DNA of 64,000 nt from Streptomyces glomeratus (GCF_021462825.1 NZ_JAKEEB010000004.1:62001-126000), one strand, 5' to 3'; shown: positions 1 through 8,999, numbered from the stretch's first letter. The notes: generated by a model not told the origin, from the letters alone. A program made the numbers and translations.

Positions 1-1170
1 GGCCAGGTGGGCGGCCGCTACCACCAGACGGTGACCGTCGTCGGCTATCCGGGAAGCCACAACCCGAAGAACCGTCCGATCATCTGCCCCGGCGTCGCGA
101 CCCGGCAGCTTCCCGGCTACCGGCAGATGCGCATGGAGTGCGGCGGCTTCTACGGCGGCACCTCCGGAAGTCCGTGGATCACCGGCCTGAACAGCAGGAC
201 CGGCAGCGGAACCGTGATCGGCAACCTCGGCGGCTACTACGGCGGCGGCCTGGAGAACAACAGCGACCGCATCTCCTTCGCCGTCACGTACGACAAGCGG
301 GCTCTCGAGATCTACGACGCCGCGAAGAACAACCGCGACCCGCGCCAGTACCCGCGCGGCTACAGCATGTACCCCACCGGCGGGGGCCTGTGGACCCACG
401 CCAGGAAGATGGCCTCCGGTGACTACACCGGCGACGGCAGGACCGACATGATCGTGGTCTGGTCCGATGGCGAGGTCACCCTCTACATCGGCAACGGCCA
501 GGGCGGATTCTCCGGCGAGAAGAGGATCACGAAGTCCTCCACCTGGAAGGACGCCATGGTCGTCACCGGCGGAGACTTCAGCGGCAACGACGCCTCCGAC
601 CTCATCGTGGTCTGGGTGGACGGCGAGGTCACCCTCTACACCGGCAGCGGCCACGGCGACTTCGCCAAGGAAACCCAGCTTCAAAAGCCCAACAAGACCT
701 GGAGGAACGCCACCCAGATCACCGCCGGACGGTACAGCTCCAACAAGTGGACCGACGACGTCATGGTCCGCTGGGTCGACGGGGAAGTGTCCCTCTACAC
801 CGACGTCGACGGCCGCGGCTTCCTCCACGAGCACAAGCTCAAGGACCCCAACAAGACCTGGACGCACGCCACCATCCTTGCCGCCGGCAACTTCACCGGC
901 GGCGCCAACTGGGACGTGATAGTGCGCTGGTCGGACGGCGAACTCTCCCTCTACCGCGACGCCGGCGCCTCCAGTGTCGGAACGGAGACCCAGCTGAAGT
1001 CCTCTAACAAGCTGTGGACCCACGCCTCCGTCATGACAGCCGGCTCCTACACCCAGGGGCAGCCCAACGACCTCCTCGTGCGCTGGTCGGACGGCGAGAC
1101 CACCCTCTACACCGACACCACCACCACCCTCGGCCGTGAACACATGCTCGTCGCGCCCAAGGCCGGCTAA
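1..1170 (+). CDS. Trypsin-like serine protease with C-terminal repeats (5' end outside window)
   Basis: The reading frame is open from base 1, so the N-terminus lies upstream of the window. The visible start is the end of a chymotrypsin-fold domain: the nucleophile motif GTSGSPW is at about residues 54-60, with the Ser codon at 169-171, followed by a glycine-rich stretch typical of S1 proteases. From base 391 the protein continues as five tandem units of about 50 residues, each opening with W(T/K/R)xA and containing (V/R)W(S/V)DGE(V/L/T)(T/S)LY. These resemble FG-GAP/VCBS-type beta-propeller blades and probably bind a polymer or protein target. It is likely secreted, but the signal peptide and the catalytic His and Asp cannot be seen. 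Confidence 0.85.
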   Translation, partial: GQVGGRYHQTVTVVGYPGSHNPKNRPIICPGVATRQLPGYRQMRMECGGFYGGTSGSPWITGLNSRTGSGTVIGNLGGYYGGGLENNSDRISFAVTYDKRALEIYDAAKNNRDPRQYPRGYSMYPTGGGLWTHARKMASGDYTGDGRTDMIVVWSDGEVTLYIGNGQGGFSGEKRITKSSTWKDAMVVTGGDFSGNDASDLIVVWVDGEVTLYTGSGHGDFAKETQLQKPNKTWRNATQITAGRYSSNKWTDDVMVRWVDGEVSLYTDVDGRGFLHEHKLKDPNKTWTHATILAAGNFTGGANWDVIVRWSDGELSLYRDAGASSVGTETQLKSSNKLWTHASVMTAGSYTQGQPNDLLVRWSDGETTLYTDTTTTLGREHMLVAPKAG

Positions 1171-1198
1171 CCCCTCCCAGGAAGGCGAGGTACCCGCG

Positions 1199-1735
1199 AT
1201 GTACCTGCGCACAGCAGCAGCCACCCTCACCGCGACGATCATCGGCCTTACGAGCTCCCACGCAGCCTTTGCGGCGGACGGTCCGGGCCTGAGCGTCAGC
1301 GTCCGCGAAAACGACAGCGACAGCGACGGGGACGGTCCTCTTCAGCAGGGCGCACCCATCGTGGTCACCTCCGACGTAGACCTGACCTCCCTGGCCGCGG
1401 ACGGAAACGGCAGCTTCACCGTGAAGTCCCCTGCGTTCACCAAGGCCGTCACCGTCGGGTTGCTCAAGAACAGTTTCGGGCAGGGCAACGGCACCATCCG
1501 CTGCGACATCAAGGCGGGAAGCTACCCCGTCGACATCGCCGGACACCACGACGGACTGACCGGCAGCCAGGGGCACCTGACCATCACCGTCAAGAGCGAC
1601 GACCACCGGTACTGCACGCAGGCGGCCGGCTCTTCCGGCAACACCGGCACCGTTGCCGCCGTCGGGGGAGGCGTGGTACTCCTCGCCGCCGCCGGGTACA
1701 CCGTCGCGCGACGCCGGAGGACCAAGGGCGCCTGA
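1199..1735 (+). CDS. Secreted, C-terminally membrane-anchored hypothetical protein
   Basis: 178 residues. I chose ATG 1199 because GGAAGGCGAGG lies just upstream and a signal peptide follows at once (MYLRTAAATL..., cleavage near AFA-A). The middle is a Ser/Asp-rich beta-type domain with two cysteines (RCDI and RYCTQ). The C-terminus has a Gly-rich linker, one hydrophobic helix and a basic tail (RRRRTKG), the layout of a wall- or membrane-anchored surface protein. There is no clear LPXTG or LAXTG motif before the helix. It follows the protease by 28 bp, so the two may be co-transcribed. The family is not recognised. Confidence 0.8.
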   Translation: MYLRTAAATLTATIIGLTSSHAAFAADGPGLSVSVRENDSDSDGDGPLQQGAPIVVTSDVDLTSLAADGNGSFTVKSPAFTKAVTVGLLKNSFGQGNGTIRCDIKAGSYPVDIAGHHDGLTGSQGHLTITVKSDDHRYCTQAAGSSGNTGTVAAVGGGVVLLAAAGYTVARRRRTKGA

Positions 1736-1740
1736 GGGCG

Positions 1741-1773
1741 GCCGGGCCCGCACGTCCCATCAGCGGGCCCGGC
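1741..1773. terminator. Bidirectional hairpin between convergent genes
   Basis: Perfect 11-bp inverted repeat, GCCGGGCCCGC with GCGGGCCCGGC, around an 11-nt loop. It lies between the stop of the secreted protein on the + strand and the stop of the DUF3515 gene on the - strand. Confidence 0.75.
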
Positions 1774-1778
1774 GCCGG

Positions 1779-2264
1779 TCACTGTGCGTCCAGGCAACGG
1801 CCGGACTTCGGCACCCCCGCCACCAGATGCGACAGTTCCACGATCGCCTCATCCGCCCGCACTTCACGAGCGCGGATCGCAACCTGGGTCGCCGGCGTAC
1901 GGCCGAACGTCACAATGACCTTCCGGTCCGGCGTCGACTGCCGCTCGTCGATCACCCAGTCCACCCCGTTCGCCTCGAAACACGGATCCTTCGTCGCCCC
2001 CGGCGAGTTGACACCACAGCGCAGGATCACCTGCTGGCTGCCCCACACCACGACACCCTCGAGACCCACAGACCGGCGCTCTTTGCCCGCCAGCAGGCCA
2101 GGCGCCTTTCGAGTGACCTCCCGGCAGTGCGTATCCCCCGCACCCGCGGCAGCCGTGAGACCCCGCGCCGGATCGTCCAGCAGATGGGTCGTCACCGCTC
2201 CCCCCACGGCCAGAACGACAATGCCGCAGACGGCAGCCAAAGTCAGACGGCTCAAACGCGTCAT
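1779..2264 (-). CDS. DUF3515 family membrane-anchored protein
   Basis: 161 residues from ATG 2264. A longer frame to 2384 exists but adds non-conserved sequence. One N-terminal hydrophobic helix (residues 5-24) is followed by an extracytoplasmic domain with family-type motifs: an early Cys (THC), WGSQQVILRCGV, and GVDWVIDER near the C-terminus. DUF3515 proteins are small actinobacterial envelope proteins of unknown function. The paired cysteines suggest a disulfide outside the cytoplasm. It runs convergent to its left neighbour and shares a terminator with it. Confidence 0.82.
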   Translation of the reverse strand: MTRLSRLTLAAVCGIVVLAVGGAVTTHLLDDPARGLTAAAGAGDTHCREVTRKAPGLLAGKERRSVGLEGVVVWGSQQVILRCGVNSPGATKDPCFEANGVDWVIDERQSTPDRKVIVTFGRTPATQVAIRAREVRADEAIVELSHLVAGVPKSGRCLDAQ

Positions 2265-2465
2265 AAATGAAAGTCGTCTTCCCCGTGAGTGAGACAAATA
2301 CTCGGGCCACCGTAGGCCACCGAATCCGACGGCCACACACCGGGTGTACCGACCCTCCCTCTTGGCTAATGCCCCATTGGACAACTCCCCAACGGACGTA
2401 GCGGGTATCTCGGTTCGCGTTTACGTTCGAGGCGCGTCATGTTGATCAAACGGGGAGGAAAACCA

Positions 2466-2981
2466 ATGCGTAAGACAGCCGGATCACTGCTGCTCGCAGC
2501 CGTCGCGGCCGGAACGGTGACCGGGCTCACCGCACCGGCGGCCAGTGCCGCGCCCCAGGCCAGGGACCCCTACGCCCACACCCGCCTGGAGCGCGTCTGG
2601 GCGCCTGGTCACATCTGCCTCTCAATGGGCGGCAGCACCAAGAACAACGCCCAGGTCACCGTGGGCAAGTGTTCAAGGACCGACAAGACGCAGCGCTGGA
2701 CCCTCCACCGGCTCTACAAGAACCAGTCGCTGTTCACCATCAAGAACGACAAGTCGGGCAAGTGCCTGAACGTCGACAACAAGAGCCGCATCGTCCAGTA
2801 CACCTGCCATTCCGGCTGGAAGGCGCAGCGCTGGATGCTGGGCGGTTCGCAGATCTGGAGCCAGGCCCGCAACGGCAAGGTCATCGCATCGAACTCCACG
2901 AAGGCGGGCTCGCACCCCTACCTGGAGAAGTCCGGAGACTCGAACGCGGCCCGCGGACGCCAGGAGTGGGGCCTGTCCTGA
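2466..2981 (+). CDS. Secreted ricin-type beta-trefoil (RICIN) lectin
   Basis: 171 residues. ATG 2466 is preferred over ATG 2439 because GGGAGG precedes it with normal spacing and the signal peptide (MRKTAGSLLLAAVAAG..., cleavage near ASA-A) starts there. The mature protein has QxW signatures of the beta-trefoil fold (TQRWTL, AQRWML, RQEWGL) and four Cys (HICL, GKC, GKCL, YTC). It has no attached enzyme domain, so it is a stand-alone carbohydrate-binding protein. The sugar specificity cannot be read from the sequence. Confidence 0.85.
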   Translation: MRKTAGSLLLAAVAAGTVTGLTAPAASAAPQARDPYAHTRLERVWAPGHICLSMGGSTKNNAQVTVGKCSRTDKTQRWTLHRLYKNQSLFTIKNDKSGKCLNVDNKSRIVQYTCHSGWKAQRWMLGGSQIWSQARNGKVIASNSTKAGSHPYLEKSGDSNAARGRQEWGLS

Positions 2982-2994
2982 CCCCGCCCGGGAT

Positions 2995-3040
2995 GCGGCT
3001 TCCGGGGATGTGGACGCCCTGCGTAACGCCCGGAAGCCGC
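2995..3040 (+). terminator. Terminator-like hairpin after the lectin gene
   Basis: Perfect 12-bp inverted repeat, GCGGCTTCCGGG with CCCGGAAGCCGC, with a 22-nt loop, 13 bp after the lectin stop. No T-tract follows, as is usual in Streptomyces. Confidence 0.6.
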
Positions 3041-3120
3041 GCCCGGCTCGCCACCAGGCCTCCAACACCACCCCGCCGGCAGGCACGTTGGGGCCGCCGC
3101 TCGATCCAAGGAGTCGTTTC

Positions 3121-4335
3121 TTGAACGTCACACGCACACTGGGACGCTGGAGCGCGGCAGCCGCGCTTCCCGTCGCCCTTCTCGCCACCACGGTGGCCAA
3201 CGACGGATCCATCGCCGCAGCCGCCCCTGCGCCGAAAGAGGCCGCGTTCGTCCTCAACGCCACCACCGGCAGCTTCATCACCGGCAAGACCGCCCTCGCC
3301 GCCGGCGGTGTGCACACGGTGAAGAGCTACACCGGTCAGGCCACCGACAGCCAGATCCTCGCTGCCGGCTCACAGCACGTGATCGCCGACGTCACCCTCG
3401 CCCACTCGCCCAACCAGGCCGAGCGCGCCGCCTGGGCCGCCTCCTCCAAGTTCGTCGACCTGTCGTGGCCCGACCTCGGCGCCAAGACCTACACCGTCAT
3501 CCGTGACGGCAAGGTGATCGCCACGACCTCCGGACACAGCCTCCGCGACACTGCGATCACTCCCGGCTCCGAGCCCTCCTACCAGATCAGCGGTGACGCA
3601 AAGGGCCTCGGCCACACCTGGGGCCTGAACGTCACCGTCCCCACCGGCGACACCTCCACGGCGCTCGCCCAGACCGCCCAGAAGGTCGAGGCCAAGGCGA
3701 AGAAGTACACCAAGACCGTGGTGACCTGGCGGTCCTTCATCCGGCAGAGCTGGGTGACCGTCCCCAGCTACATCAGCAAGGTCGCCGGCTGCAAGTACGG
3801 CAGCGCCTACAAGTACAAGGGCGACGGCCGCGGCTTCTCCAAGGCCGTCTCCGGCACCTCCTTCCGCGCCGGTGTCCGCGGCGTCGTGTACTGGACGAAG
3901 TCGTCCTACGACCTCTTCCCCGAGACCGGCTGGACGAAGGTCTACAACAAGAAGGGGAAGCTGATCGACAAGCGGAAGGCGTCGACCAAGAAGATCGACT
4001 TCCGCACCATGACCCGGTTCGACGGCAAGACCCGTGCCGTCCACGGGCAGATCGAAGCCACCGACCCGTTCTGCCCCAAGTCGGGCATCCGCCGCGCCGG
4101 CATCGGCGTCTTCTACGACGCCCGGCTCGCCCGCAACGGCGACTTCTACGTGTCCGGTAAGGCCCGCCCCGCCCCGGACCACGAGATGTACCTCTTCGGC
4201 TACACCAGCGGCAACAAGCACTCCGCCAAGACCGTCTACCAGCACAAGATGAGCACCAAGAAGTTCAGCGGCCTGGAGTGCCTCTTCGCCCGCGCCTGCG
4301 AACCGAGCACCATCTCCAACAACGGCGGCTACTAG
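3121..4335 (+). CDS. Secreted protein with FN3-like segment, function unknown
   Basis: 404 residues from TTG 3121. The choice rests on AAGGAG about 8 nt upstream and the signal peptide that follows (TRTLGRWSAAAALPVALLATTVA). Upstream in-frame codons to 3010 read as non-coding Pro/Arg sequence. Residues about 100-165 have the rhythm of a fibronectin type III-like beta sandwich (FVDLSWPDLGAKTYTVIRDGK). The C-terminal half is Lys/Tyr-rich with five Cys (AGC, PFC, LEC, RAC among them) and suggests an extracellular binding domain. No catalytic motif was recognised. Confidence 0.75.
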   Translation: MNVTRTLGRWSAAAALPVALLATTVANDGSIAAAAPAPKEAAFVLNATTGSFITGKTALAAGGVHTVKSYTGQATDSQILAAGSQHVIADVTLAHSPNQAERAAWAASSKFVDLSWPDLGAKTYTVIRDGKVIATTSGHSLRDTAITPGSEPSYQISGDAKGLGHTWGLNVTVPTGDTSTALAQTAQKVEAKAKKYTKTVVTWRSFIRQSWVTVPSYISKVAGCKYGSAYKYKGDGRGFSKAVSGTSFRAGVRGVVYWTKSSYDLFPETGWTKVYNKKGKLIDKRKASTKKIDFRTMTRFDGKTRAVHGQIEATDPFCPKSGIRRAGIGVFYDARLARNGDFYVSGKARPAPDHEMYLFGYTSGNKHSAKTVYQHKMSTKKFSGLECLFARACEPSTISNNGGY

Positions 4336-4434
4336 CAGGCTCTTTGGGCCGGGTGCCCCTGGCGGCGGTCTCCCGCGGTGAGGGTGGGATGATGGTCCTG
4401 CCGCCGGCCCTGACAGGGGCTCGAAAGGAGCGCC

Positions 4435-4911
4435 ATGATGTTCACTCCCTGGCGTAGCGCCCTTGCCTACGCCGCATGGGTCACCCTGATCTCATGGCTC
4501 ACCGGCACCGTGGTGCTGACCGCGGAATCGCTCGCCTTCGGGGACAACCTCGGGCCCACCGGCCCGGAGCCGCTCATGTGGTGCAGGGACCAGGCCGTCT
4601 TCCTGGTCACCTGCACCACACTGCTCACCCTGAGCCGCCGCCTGCTTTCCCCGCTGCCGCGCTGGAGGACCGTCCTCATCGACGGAAGCCTCTACATGCT
4701 GGCCCTCGGTATCGCCGGCGCCGCCCCCTACGGCAGCGTCAGCCCGGGAGAACTGCTGGACGCGGCGGCCCTGTACTCCTTCTTCGGCCTGTTCACGCTC
4801 CAGCTCCCCACCGCCTGGTGCCTGTCCGCCTGGCGGTCCGGCAAGCTCGACGCCGTGCTGAAGAAGCGCTACACGATCGACGACGAAGAGCAGGCGACCC
4901 CGGCCATGTGA
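4435..4911 (+). CDS. Four-helix integral membrane protein, function unknown
   Basis: 158 residues from ATG 4435, with AAAGGAG just upstream. Four hydrophobic segments (about residues 7-33, 48-66, 84-104 and 112-130) are separated by short loops, one carrying WCRDQA. The C-terminus is hydrophilic and acidic (TIDDEEQ), probably cytoplasmic. It may share a transcript with the thioredoxin lipoprotein that starts 100 bp downstream. No family recognised. Confidence 0.72.
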   Translation: MMFTPWRSALAYAAWVTLISWLTGTVVLTAESLAFGDNLGPTGPEPLMWCRDQAVFLVTCTTLLTLSRRLLSPLPRWRTVLIDGSLYMLALGIAGAAPYGSVSPGELLDAAALYSFFGLFTLQLPTAWCLSAWRSGKLDAVLKKRYTIDDEEQATPAM

Positions 4912-5011
4912 GCACCGTCCCACCGGCCCTGCCGGCGCCCGCCGGCGGCCGGGCGGGCCGGTTCACCGCCCCCCTCTCCTCGCAACCAGAAAGGGTCGCT
5001 TCCTCACCCCC

Positions 5012-5605
5012 ATGAAACCCACCAAAGCCGCAGGCATCGCCCTGGCTCTCCTGATGCTGTCAGGCTGCGCGACCGCCCATCTCGACGACGGCCAAGCTCC
5101 CCGCACGCTGCACACGTACGCCCCCGCCGACCGCAAGGCGATGCCCGACCTGGCGGGCACGGCGATCGACGGCCGCCCGATCGCCGTTCACGACTACCGG
5201 GGCAACGTGCTCGTCATCAACACCTGGGCCTCCTGGTGTGGCCCCTGCCGCGCCGAGGCCTCCGACCTCTCTGCCGTCCACACCGCCTTCCACTCACGCG
5301 GCGTGAGGGTCATGGGCGTCGACGCCGACGCCTCCCGAGAAGTCGGAGCATCCTTCGCCCGCCGGCACAAGGTCGCCTACCGCAGCCTCCACGACCCGAG
5401 GTCCGTCGAACTCCTGCGCATCCCCAAAGGCCTCGTCAATCCGCAGGCGTACCCCTACACGCTAGTCGTCGACCGCCAGGGCAGGATCGCGGCGGCCCGC
5501 ATGGGTCAGATCAGCCGCTCCGAACTGACCGCTCTGATCGAGCCGTTGCTGGGATCACCGTCCCGGCCGACTGCCGGCCGCACAGGCATGTCCCGAACCG
5601 GGTGA
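5012..5605 (+). CDS. TlpA-like thioredoxin-fold lipoprotein
   Basis: 197 residues. The N-terminus is a lipoprotein signal (ALALLMLSGC, lipobox LSGC), so it should be tethered outside the membrane. The core is a TlpA/ResA-type redoxin: NVLVINTWASWCGPCRAE carries the redox CXXC at about residues 74-77, with the cis-Pro region near YPYTLVVD. Such proteins reduce or shuffle disulfides, for example in cytochrome c maturation or secreted-protein folding. Several neighbouring exported proteins contain cysteines and could be substrates; this is inference. Confidence 0.88.
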   Translation: MKPTKAAGIALALLMLSGCATAHLDDGQAPRTLHTYAPADRKAMPDLAGTAIDGRPIAVHDYRGNVLVINTWASWCGPCRAEASDLSAVHTAFHSRGVRVMGVDADASREVGASFARRHKVAYRSLHDPRSVELLRIPKGLVNPQAYPYTLVVDRQGRIAAARMGQISRSELTALIEPLLGSPSRPTAGRTGMSRTG

Positions 5606-5680
5606 GCGTCACGGGCTCCGGTGAAGGGTCCGGGAAGCGATGCCTTCACCTGCCTTGGTGCCGTTGGCTCCGCGCCACGC

Positions 5681-5917
5681 TCATCGAATGAGGTGCACGG
5701 TGGCGTCCGTGTCCGTGGCGTTGATGTCGACGCTGTGGACGTACCCGCGCGCGGTGCGATGGGTGGTCTGGGTGGACCTGGCCAGCAGACGGAAGACCTC
5801 CTCGTGCCCGTTCTGCAACCCCCGGCCGCTGCCGGCGGCCGTGGCAGGCGAAGCGCAGGCAAGGGCGACGGCCGTGCCGACGGCTGCCCCGAGGGAGCGG
5901 TGCTTGATCGAGCCCAT
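5681..5917 (-). CDS. Small secreted protein
   Basis: 78 residues from ATG 5917, chosen because AGGAGG lies 7 nt upstream. A signal peptide (residues 1-26, cleavage near ATA-A) leads a mature part of about 50 residues with no Cys, ending in HSVDINATDTDATVHLIR. It is convergent with the thioredoxin lipoprotein (76 bp apart). The upstream in-frame extension to 6001 is not needed. Family unknown. Confidence 0.6.
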   Translation of the reverse strand: MGSIKHRSLGAAVGTAVALACASPATAAGSGRGLQNGHEEVFRLLARSTQTTHRTARGYVHSVDINATDTDATVHLIR

Positions 5918-6085
5918 GTCCGGACCTCCTGGGCAGCGGCTGAAAGGGAGCATCCCTGCTCGCTTTTCTGACGTCACCGAACGGATCCAGCGTGACCGCA
6001 CCGGGCCGCGAGGCGCCCGAAGGCATCCGAGTGATGCATGCGGAGCCGAGATGCGGGCCGGCCGCCCCCCTGCCTCGGTGCGCTG

Positions 6086-8392
6086 TCAGAGCGGCGGCGC
6101 GTCGGGCATCCCCGTGGCTTGCTCCGCCCAAACGGTCTTCCCCTGGTCCCAGTAGCGGGCACCCCACTGGGCCGCGAGAGTCGCGATGATGAACAGCCCC
6201 CGGCCCGTCTCGTCGACGGTACGGGCGTGCTTCACATGCGGGGCGCTGGTGGCGGCGTCGCTGACCTCGCTCGTCAGCGTCCGGTCGAGGATCAGGCGGA
6301 GTTGCAGGGGCGGAGCGCCGTAGCGGACGGCGTTGCCGACGAGTTCGCTGACGATGAGCTCATTGGTGAAGGCGGTCTCCTCGTCGATGCCCCAGGCTTC
6401 CAGCTGCTGCCGGGCCGCTGCACGGGCGATGGGTGCGGCCTTGGGATTCGCGGGCAGGGAGAGGGCCCGCACCCGCTCCGGAGGCAGGGCCTTCGTGCGG
6501 GCGAGCAGCATGAGCATCTCCTCGGCGTGTCGGCCGTTGGTGAGCGCTTCCGCGATCTCGTCGCACAGCTCCGGCAGAGGCCGCGTTCTGCCGCTGTCCA
6601 GCAGCGGGCGCAGCGGCCCCGAGAGAACCTCCTGCGCGAGCGAGACCGTACCCATCGCCAGCGTGGTGCCCTCCGGAAGGCTGACCGTTGTCGCGGGGAA
6701 CGGGGCGTTGCCCGTTCCGGCCAGGAGAGGACCCGGGGGGACGGCCAGGTTGCACGACGTGCCGTCGGGGAAGAGGGCGAACGGCGCCGGGAGGCCGGCG
6801 CGGACGATGGTGCAGGTCAGATCGACCGGGTCGTAGACCGCGATGGCGCAGCCGGCGGTGAGCGGCTCATGACCCAGAGGATCCCCGGCGGGCAGTGCGG
6901 CGCGTTCGGCCGCGAGGCGGGCCGCGGTGTCGCTCAGGCGGGCCAGCAGCTCGTCGGGCCCCAGGTCCAAGGGAGCGAGCGAGTGGAGGGCCGTGCGCAG
7001 TTGTCCCATCGTGGTTGCCGCGGTGATGCCCCGTCCGGCGACCTCGCCGACGACCAGCGCGGTCCGTGCGCCGGGCAGCGTGATCGCGTCGAACCACGCG
7101 CCGCCGCCCTCCGGGCCGGGAAAGTGCATCTGGCAGATCTCCGCCGAGCTCGGAGTCGCCGGTTGCTGGGGAAGAAGCCTGCGCTGGACGGTTGCCGCGA
7201 TGGTCCGCTCGCGACTGTAGCGGCGGGCGTTGTCGATGCAGAGAGCGGCGTGCGCGCACACGTCGGACGCCAGCTGGAGGTCCTCCTCCTCGAAGGGATC
7301 CTCTTGCCGGTGGCGGTAGAAGCTGACGACGCCCAGAGCGTGACCGTGCAGAGCCAGCGGTGACACGATCATGGAGTGGGCGCCGGACTGCCTGATGGAG
7401 TCGGCCCGGGCCGGGTCGGCGGCGAGCCACACGCTGTCCTCGTGGATCGGGACGAGGCGGGGGCGAAGGTCGGACAGCACGTGTGAGTAGGGAGTGCCCG
7501 AAGGCAGGGGGCGTACGTCTCCGACCGGATAGGCCGAGATACGTCCCCGGAAGGCCGTGCGGCGCAGGGGAACGAGTCGGTCGACGGGGACCAGCGGCGG
7601 TTCCTCTCCGCGGACGACGTCCTCGACCACCTCGACGACGACGATGCCCGCGAAGGCGGGCACCACCGTGTCCACCAGTTCCTGGCACACGGCCGGCACG
7701 TCCAGCCGCCGCCCCACCCGTGCGCGTACCGCGTCCAGCAGGGCCAGGCGTCTGTGTGCGTTCTCGCGCTCGGTGACGTCGATCGAGGATGCCACCAGAC
7801 CCAGCACGCCCCCGCCGCAGTCCTCCAGGCGGACGTAGGAGACGGAGTAGATGCGGCGCTTGCGCACGTCCGGCGGCTCAATGTCCCGGACCAGCCGGTT
7901 CAGTACCGCCTGTCCGCTCTCCAGGACCCTGCGCGCCACCGCGAGCTCTTCCTCGGCGTCTTCGAATTCGTACGCCTCGGTGAAGCGCTTGCCGATCAGG
8001 TCGTCCGCCGGCACGTCACGCAGACCGCGGGCGGCGGTGTTCATACGGACCAGGCGCAGTTGATCGTCGAGGACGTGCAGTCCCACCGGGGACTGGGTGA
8101 ACATGGCTCTGATGAGCGCCACGTCCTGTTGCCGTGAGAGGGCGTCCGCTACCGCGCGTACCTGCCAGACAACGGAGGATCCCCGCAACACCGGCTTGAC
8201 CAGCACTGGAGCGGTATCCGGGAAACCTTCCCCGCGTCGTCCGCCGGCGGCGCCGGCCTCGCGCAGCAGGGCCGCGACGGACCGGCCGACGGCCTCCTCG
8301 GCGGACCATCCGAACAGCTCCTTGGCGCGATGGTGCCACTCGATCACCCGGCCGCCCTCATCGAGGTACATCAGCACGTCACGATCGGGCAT
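6086..8392 (-). CDS. PAS-GAF-SpoIIE-HATPase regulator with degenerate phosphatase site
   Basis: 768 residues from ATG 8392, preceded by AGGAGG. Order of domains: PAS (about 5-60, VIEWHHRAKELFGWS), a second PAS (about 100-200), GAF (about 215-385), a SpoIIE/PP2C-type domain (about 395-630) and a GHKL ATPase of anti-sigma type (about 650-765; ELVGNAVRYG and ETGRGLFII are intact). In the SpoIIE domain the usual acidic metal ligands are missing: GGDW is GGAW (near residue 430), GDV is GEV, the YTDG motif reads AMGTVSL (near 581), and the C-terminal DDxAL reads EEMLM. The ATPase probably still binds an anti-sigma-antagonist or sigma partner, while the phosphatase part may only sense. Compare the intact SpoIIE gene at 9820. 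Confidence 0.9.
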   Translation of the reverse strand: MPDRDVLMYLDEGGRVIEWHHRAKELFGWSAEEAVGRSVAALLREAGAAGGRRGEGFPDTAPVLVKPVLRGSSVVWQVRAVADALSRQQDVALIRAMFTQSPVGLHVLDDQLRLVRMNTAARGLRDVPADDLIGKRFTEAYEFEDAEEELAVARRVLESGQAVLNRLVRDIEPPDVRKRRIYSVSYVRLEDCGGGVLGLVASSIDVTERENAHRRLALLDAVRARVGRRLDVPAVCQELVDTVVPAFAGIVVVEVVEDVVRGEEPPLVPVDRLVPLRRTAFRGRISAYPVGDVRPLPSGTPYSHVLSDLRPRLVPIHEDSVWLAADPARADSIRQSGAHSMIVSPLALHGHALGVVSFYRHRQEDPFEEEDLQLASDVCAHAALCIDNARRYSRERTIAATVQRRLLPQQPATPSSAEICQMHFPGPEGGGAWFDAITLPGARTALVVGEVAGRGITAATTMGQLRTALHSLAPLDLGPDELLARLSDTAARLAAERAALPAGDPLGHEPLTAGCAIAVYDPVDLTCTIVRAGLPAPFALFPDGTSCNLAVPPGPLLAGTGNAPFPATTVSLPEGTTLAMGTVSLAQEVLSGPLRPLLDSGRTRPLPELCDEIAEALTNGRHAEEMLMLLARTKALPPERVRALSLPANPKAAPIARAAARQQLEAWGIDEETAFTNELIVSELVGNAVRYGAPPLQLRLILDRTLTSEVSDAATSAPHVKHARTVDETGRGLFIIATLAAQWGARYWDQGKTVWAEQATGMPDAPPL

Positions 8393-8795
8393 TCGAAGGC
8401 ACCTCCTCTCGCGTATCCGCGTCGTTCGCCCGCCGCGCACACCGGCGCAGAGCGCCCTTCCACCAGTTCAAGGCGTCGGGCGGTCCAGCGGCAACCCGGC
8501 AAAGCGCGGCGCCGGCCGGGAGCGGGGTCACGTACCGGCTGGACAGTGAACCGGTCGCCGAGGCGTCGAACCGGCGCTGCGGAGTCCGGGGAGGACTCCG
8601 TGAAACCGAACGCCTGTCGCAGGGGTCCACACCCCGCCGCGCCTGACGAGCAGGAAATGCTATTCACGGACATATACGGTTGGACGCCTATGGGGAATTA
8701 GGCCGAGCGGGTACTGTCATCCGACTGGATGAACGTTTCTTCATGGATTCATTCCCCCGAATGCCGGATAGCTTGGGCCGGTTGGCGCTCGTTAG
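8393..8795. other. Intergenic region, about 400 bp
   Basis: It holds the 5' region of the PAS-SpoIIE gene. Around 8720-8750 it is less GC-rich, with a short inverted repeat ATGAA-N6-TTCAT, and probably contains the promoter for the 8796-9722 genes. No convincing protein gene was seen on either strand. Confidence 0.4.
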
Positions 8796-8975
8796 GTGAT
8801 CGTGACTTGGAACGAACCGGAAGATCAGACCCTGGCCGGAACCGGAGCCGTGTGGCGCGACTTGGCGGGTGGCGACTTGCGCGTCAAGGGTTGTTCAGAC
8901 CTTCTTGAAGACTTCCTCAAGAAGATCGGTCAGATGGAGAGTGAATACCTTCGCGCTTTCAATGGATCGGCCTGA
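8796..8975 (+). CDS. Possible small protein upstream of the DUF2637 gene
   Basis: A 59-codon frame opens right after TAG 8793-8795 at GTG 8796 (GTG 8802 is also possible) and stops 24 bp before the next gene. Its second half looks like a soluble amphipathic helix (CSDLLEDFLKKIGQMESEYL) and its base use is lower in GC than its neighbours. No family is recognised and there is no strong ribosome-binding site, so it may be leaderless or spurious. It would form a short operon with the membrane protein downstream. Confidence 0.35.
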   Translation: MIVTWNEPEDQTLAGTGAVWRDLAGGDLRVKGCSDLLEDFLKKIGQMESEYLRAFNGSA

Positions 8976-8999
8976 GCGAGGGCGCGGAGGAGCTAGAGA

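Noticed and set aside
8717..8750. Inverted repeat ATGAA-N6-TTCAT
   Set aside because: Five-base arms are too short to claim an operator.
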